Assembly: GCA_041674865.1 (NCBI GenBank)
Contig: JBAYUX010000053.1
Location: 1-7,021 of the forward strand
Length of the DNA stretch: 7,021 nt
Direction of reading: 5' to 3'
From: CALREA01 sp041674865
GTDB taxonomy: Bacteria > Patescibacteriota > Gracilibacteria > UBA1369 > UBA12463
A program made the position numbers and the translations under genes. The notes beneath the pieces were generated by a model. It saw nothing but the letters and a program-made list of their open reading frames with translations. It searched no databases and was not told the DNA's origin. How positions within the stretch are numbered: position 1 is the first letter of the stretch; every line of letters begins with the position of its first letter. Shown one piece after another: positions 4,982 through 7,021 of this stretch.

Positions 4982-6991
4982 ATGATCCTTAAAGCTCAAT
5001 ACGAGTTTCTTTTCGTTGGAAGAGATGAGGGAAGTTTTCTCGAAAACTATACCTATGAAGTCCAACAGCACAAAGGTGAAGCTGCTCAGGTTTTTCTTTG
5101 TTTAGAGATTCAAAACAATCCCGGTGAAGCTGAAATTATAGGGGAGGCGATCTTCCAAGAGCTAAAAGCAACCTTTTTTGAAGAAAATGGGGCTGAGGGC
5201 TACCTTCGATTTGAAAATTCTCTCAAAGCTATTAATCGACGTTTGAACGATTTCCGTCACGGAAAACTCAATAAGCATATTGGGATTGTTCACGCGATCG
5301 TTGGAGCTGTGGAACATGGTACCTTATATGTCAGCCAGTGTGGTGACAGTGAGGCCTACTTAATAAGGAAGCGATTTGTGAGTATCGTCAGTGAGGGCCT
5401 TTCGGATCCACATCACACCGATGGTGATCTTTTCACGAGTATTGCTAATGGAGATCTCGAACCTGGCGACTTTGTCCTTTTTGCGACAACTCGACTTCTT
5501 CGATATATTACCAAGACGGATCTTTCCAGAATGGTTGTTCCAAGCCAAGTAACACGAACGCTTTCGGATTTGCGAGATGCCCTTTCTGGAGAAATTTTGG
5601 GACGCATAGCTTTGATTGGTATCGGAACTACCCTTGTTACTGAGGATGTTTCTCTTTCTGAGGAAGCTCAAGAAGAAGGTCCTTTGTTTCAGCAGGTAGG
5701 CTCGGCTGCGTCTTCAGTTGGCTCTTCGGTAGCTTCTTCTGTCCGCTCATCGGCTGGTCCACTTTTTCAAAAGGCCAAAAAATATGGAGGTGCTTTTTTT
5801 GAAAAGGCTCGTCAGTCGGATATTTTCTCAAAAACTGGTCCAGTTGTTCGTTTTGCTAGTCAGCTTAAATATCGAGTTACGAGTCAGGAGGGTGTTACTA
5901 AGGATAAAATTCTTATAGCTTTTGTTGGTATTATTATTCTTCTTATTGGGGGAATCTGGTTTGTCCGACATGGACAGGTTCGAAATGCCGAGCTACTCGC
6001 ACTTGATGGCAAACTTCAAGAGGCTCGTCAGTTGGTTAGTGATGCGGAAAGTGCAGGTCAGACTAATAAGCAGTCAGCTGGTACTTTGCTTGTTGCAGCT
6101 GAGGCAAAGGCAAAAGAAGTTCTTAACTCTTCTGATTATAGAGCAAAAGCTCTTGAGATTCTTTCTCAGATCCAGAGTACTCGAGATCTTCTTGATAACA
6201 TTAAACACATTACAAATCCTCCGGTTGTGGTTGATCTTTCTTCTCAGGGTGTTAGTAGTGCTATTGGTATGGTTTCATTCAAGAATCAGCTTTTTGTTTA
6301 TGAAGCCCAGAAATTGTATCAGGTTGTTCTTAATAAAGTTCAAAAACCTCTTGAGTTTGATGCGAACGATCCAATTATTTCCGGTTCATATTTTGACGAG
6401 AAGGATGAACCTATCTTCTTCTCAAAGAGTGGTAAGATTTCAGAATTTATCAATGGTGCTATTCGTCAGATGACCGCACAAGAAGGTTCTTTCCGAAAGG
6501 GTATTCAGATTACCGATTGGGGGGCAAAAATATATATTCTCGATCCTACTTCAGATCAGGTCTGGAGATATCCGTACGTGAAGAGTAAGGACTCATTCGC
6601 CACAGCCGAAGGATATAAGACTGCTGGTGATGTAAAGAATGGCGTTGCTCTTACCATCGATTCAAATGTCTATGTCCTTAATAATGATGGCAGTATCTCT
6701 CGATTCTACGGTGGTATTAAGCAGCCACTTCGCATTGATCGTTCGCCGTTTTCTGCTATGACAAGTCCTTCACGTATTTATACTGATGCAGAGATGACGC
6801 AGATATTTGTTTTGGATGGCGCTGAGGGCAAGATTTATGTTTACTATAAAAATCCAAAGACCCAGGGTCTTGATTATGTTCAGCAGGTTGTCCTTGAGGG
6901 CGTAAAAGATATTCGTGATATTAGTTTCGACAAGAGTACAAACCGTCTGTACGTTCTCTCTGCGAAGAAGATCTATCAGGTTCAGATGTAA
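4982..6991 (+). CDS. Single-span membrane protein: PPM-like (pseudo)phosphatase domain plus beta-propeller
   Basis: This is a 669-residue protein of no recognised named family. Residues 1-220 resemble a PPM/PP2C phosphatase fold: LYVSQCGDSEAYLIRKRFVSIVSEG (115-139) corresponds to the GDSRAYL strand pair, and LEPGDFVLFATTRLLRYI (159-176) to the LxxGDxLLLCSDGL strand. The aspartates that bind metal are missing: there is no DGMGG near 37-45, ATTRL replaces CSDGL, and no DN is seen near 203-214. Residues 231-300 are a Ser/Val/Ala-rich, amphipathic linker with GPLFQ twice. One membrane helix spans 310-329. A helical stalk (335-408) leads to six repeated strand-rich units (about 412-455, 466-500, 508-535, 549-580, 596-625, 638-669), with motifs such as KIYILD, NVYVLNNDG, QIFVLDG, RLYVLS, suggesting a six-bladed propeller outside the cell. 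N-inside topology is inferred from the lack of a signal peptide. It is divergent from rpmH. The role is unknown; a receptor or scaffold is likely. Confidence 0.85.
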   Translation: MILKAQYEFLFVGRDEGSFLENYTYEVQQHKGEAAQVFLCLEIQNNPGEAEIIGEAIFQELKATFFEENGAEGYLRFENSLKAINRRLNDFRHGKLNKHIGIVHAIVGAVEHGTLYVSQCGDSEAYLIRKRFVSIVSEGLSDPHHTDGDLFTSIANGDLEPGDFVLFATTRLLRYITKTDLSRMVVPSQVTRTLSDLRDALSGEILGRIALIGIGTTLVTEDVSLSEEAQEEGPLFQQVGSAASSVGSSVASSVRSSAGPLFQKAKKYGGAFFEKARQSDIFSKTGPVVRFASQLKYRVTSQEGVTKDKILIAFVGIIILLIGGIWFVRHGQVRNAELLALDGKLQEARQLVSDAESAGQTNKQSAGTLLVAAEAKAKEVLNSSDYRAKALEILSQIQSTRDLLDNIKHITNPPVVVDLSSQGVSSAIGMVSFKNQLFVYEAQKLYQVVLNKVQKPLEFDANDPIISGSYFDEKDEPIFFSKSGKISEFINGAIRQMTAQEGSFRKGIQITDWGAKIYILDPTSDQVWRYPYVKSKDSFATAEGYKTAGDVKNGVALTIDSNVYVLNNDGSISRFYGGIKQPLRIDRSPFSAMTSPSRIYTDAEMTQIFVLDGAEGKIYVYYKNPKTQGLDYVQQVVLEGVKDIRDISFDKSTNRLYVLSAKKIYQVQM

Positions 6992-7020
6992 TGCGGCGCG
7001 AGCGATAGCGAGCGCTTGCA
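6992..7020. repeat. GC-rich direct repeat and imperfect hairpin after the propeller gene
   Basis: GCGAGCG occurs at 6998-7004 and 7008-7014, a 10-bp period (GCGAGCGATA then GCGAGCGCTT). The flanks TGCGGCGC and GCGCTTGCA can form an imperfect stem with two G-T pairs and one bulge. The composition is unlike the surrounding AT-richer DNA. It starts right after the TAA and the window ends before any T-run, so a terminator or a dispersed intergenic repeat are both possible. Confidence 0.45.
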
Positions 7021-7021
7021 C

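Noticed and set aside
5922..6473. A 183-codon frame overlapping the propeller gene on the same strand.
   Set aside because: The product is a Leu/Phe/Ser-rich frame shadow of the Ser/Val/Leu codons of the real gene and begins inside its membrane helix.
1..7021. UGA recoding as glycine or tryptophan, as in Gracilibacteria or Absconditabacteria.
   Set aside because: None of the genes needs a TGA codon to stay open, including the 669-codon one. All eight visible stops are TAA (seven) or TAG (one), so TGA is merely unused as a stop in this small sample.
1..7021. CRISPR array, tRNA, rRNA, insertion sequence or phage genes.
   Set aside because: Reading both strands gave no regularly spaced repeats, cloverleaf-like segments, transposase motifs or phage-type proteins; gaps between genes are all under 140 nt.

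Overview
The window looks like ordinary chromosome from a candidate-phyla-radiation (Patescibacteria) bacterium, possibly Peregrinibacteria-like. This placement is inference. It rests on a surface protein with a ten-glycine tract followed by YYLPP, short divergent ribosomal and RNase P proteins, a YidC with a small unusual outer domain, an SLH-domain envelope protein, and a general lack of Shine-Dalgarno sequences. The standard genetic code fits: no long gene contains an in-frame TGA.

Layout. (1) Positions 1-1068, plus strand: the 3' part of a secreted or surface protein built of Ig-like repeats, a glycine linker and a small C-terminal module. (2) Positions 1089-4846, minus strand: a compact six-gene block read as rpmH (L34), rnpA (RNase P protein), yidC (membrane insertase), jag/khpB (KH-R3H RNA-binding protein), a three-SLH plus RlpA-type double-psi beta-barrel protein, and a small FtsL/DivIC-like membrane coiled-coil protein. 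The spacings are +5, -8, +46, +60 and +25 nt. rpmH is only 42 codons and sits at 4718-4846. The first four genes are the classical conserved cluster; the last two attach cell-wall and division functions to it. A perfect TTGACA -35 box lies upstream of rpmH, and a weaker candidate promoter lies upstream of the SLH gene. (3) Positions 4847-4981: a 135-nt divergent intergenic region where many bacteria carry oriC/dnaA. Neither is evident here. It holds back-to-back promoters. (4) Positions 4982-6991, plus strand: a 669-residue single-span membrane protein with an N-terminal PPM(PP2C)-like domain that appears to lack its metal ligands, an amphipathic Ser/Val-rich linker, one membrane helix, a short helical stalk and a C-terminal six-bladed beta-propeller-like domain. 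Its promoter places the transcript start within about two bases of the ATG, so the mRNA is probably leaderless. (5) Positions 6992-7021: a GC-rich repeat, cut by the window edge.

Taken together, the window links ribosome and RNase P biogenesis, membrane protein insertion, an RNA-binding regulator tied in other bacteria to cell elongation, and envelope remodelling and division. A putative transmembrane pseudophosphatase-propeller receptor is divergently transcribed beside them. That receptor-like protein is the least described element here and the best candidate for something new.
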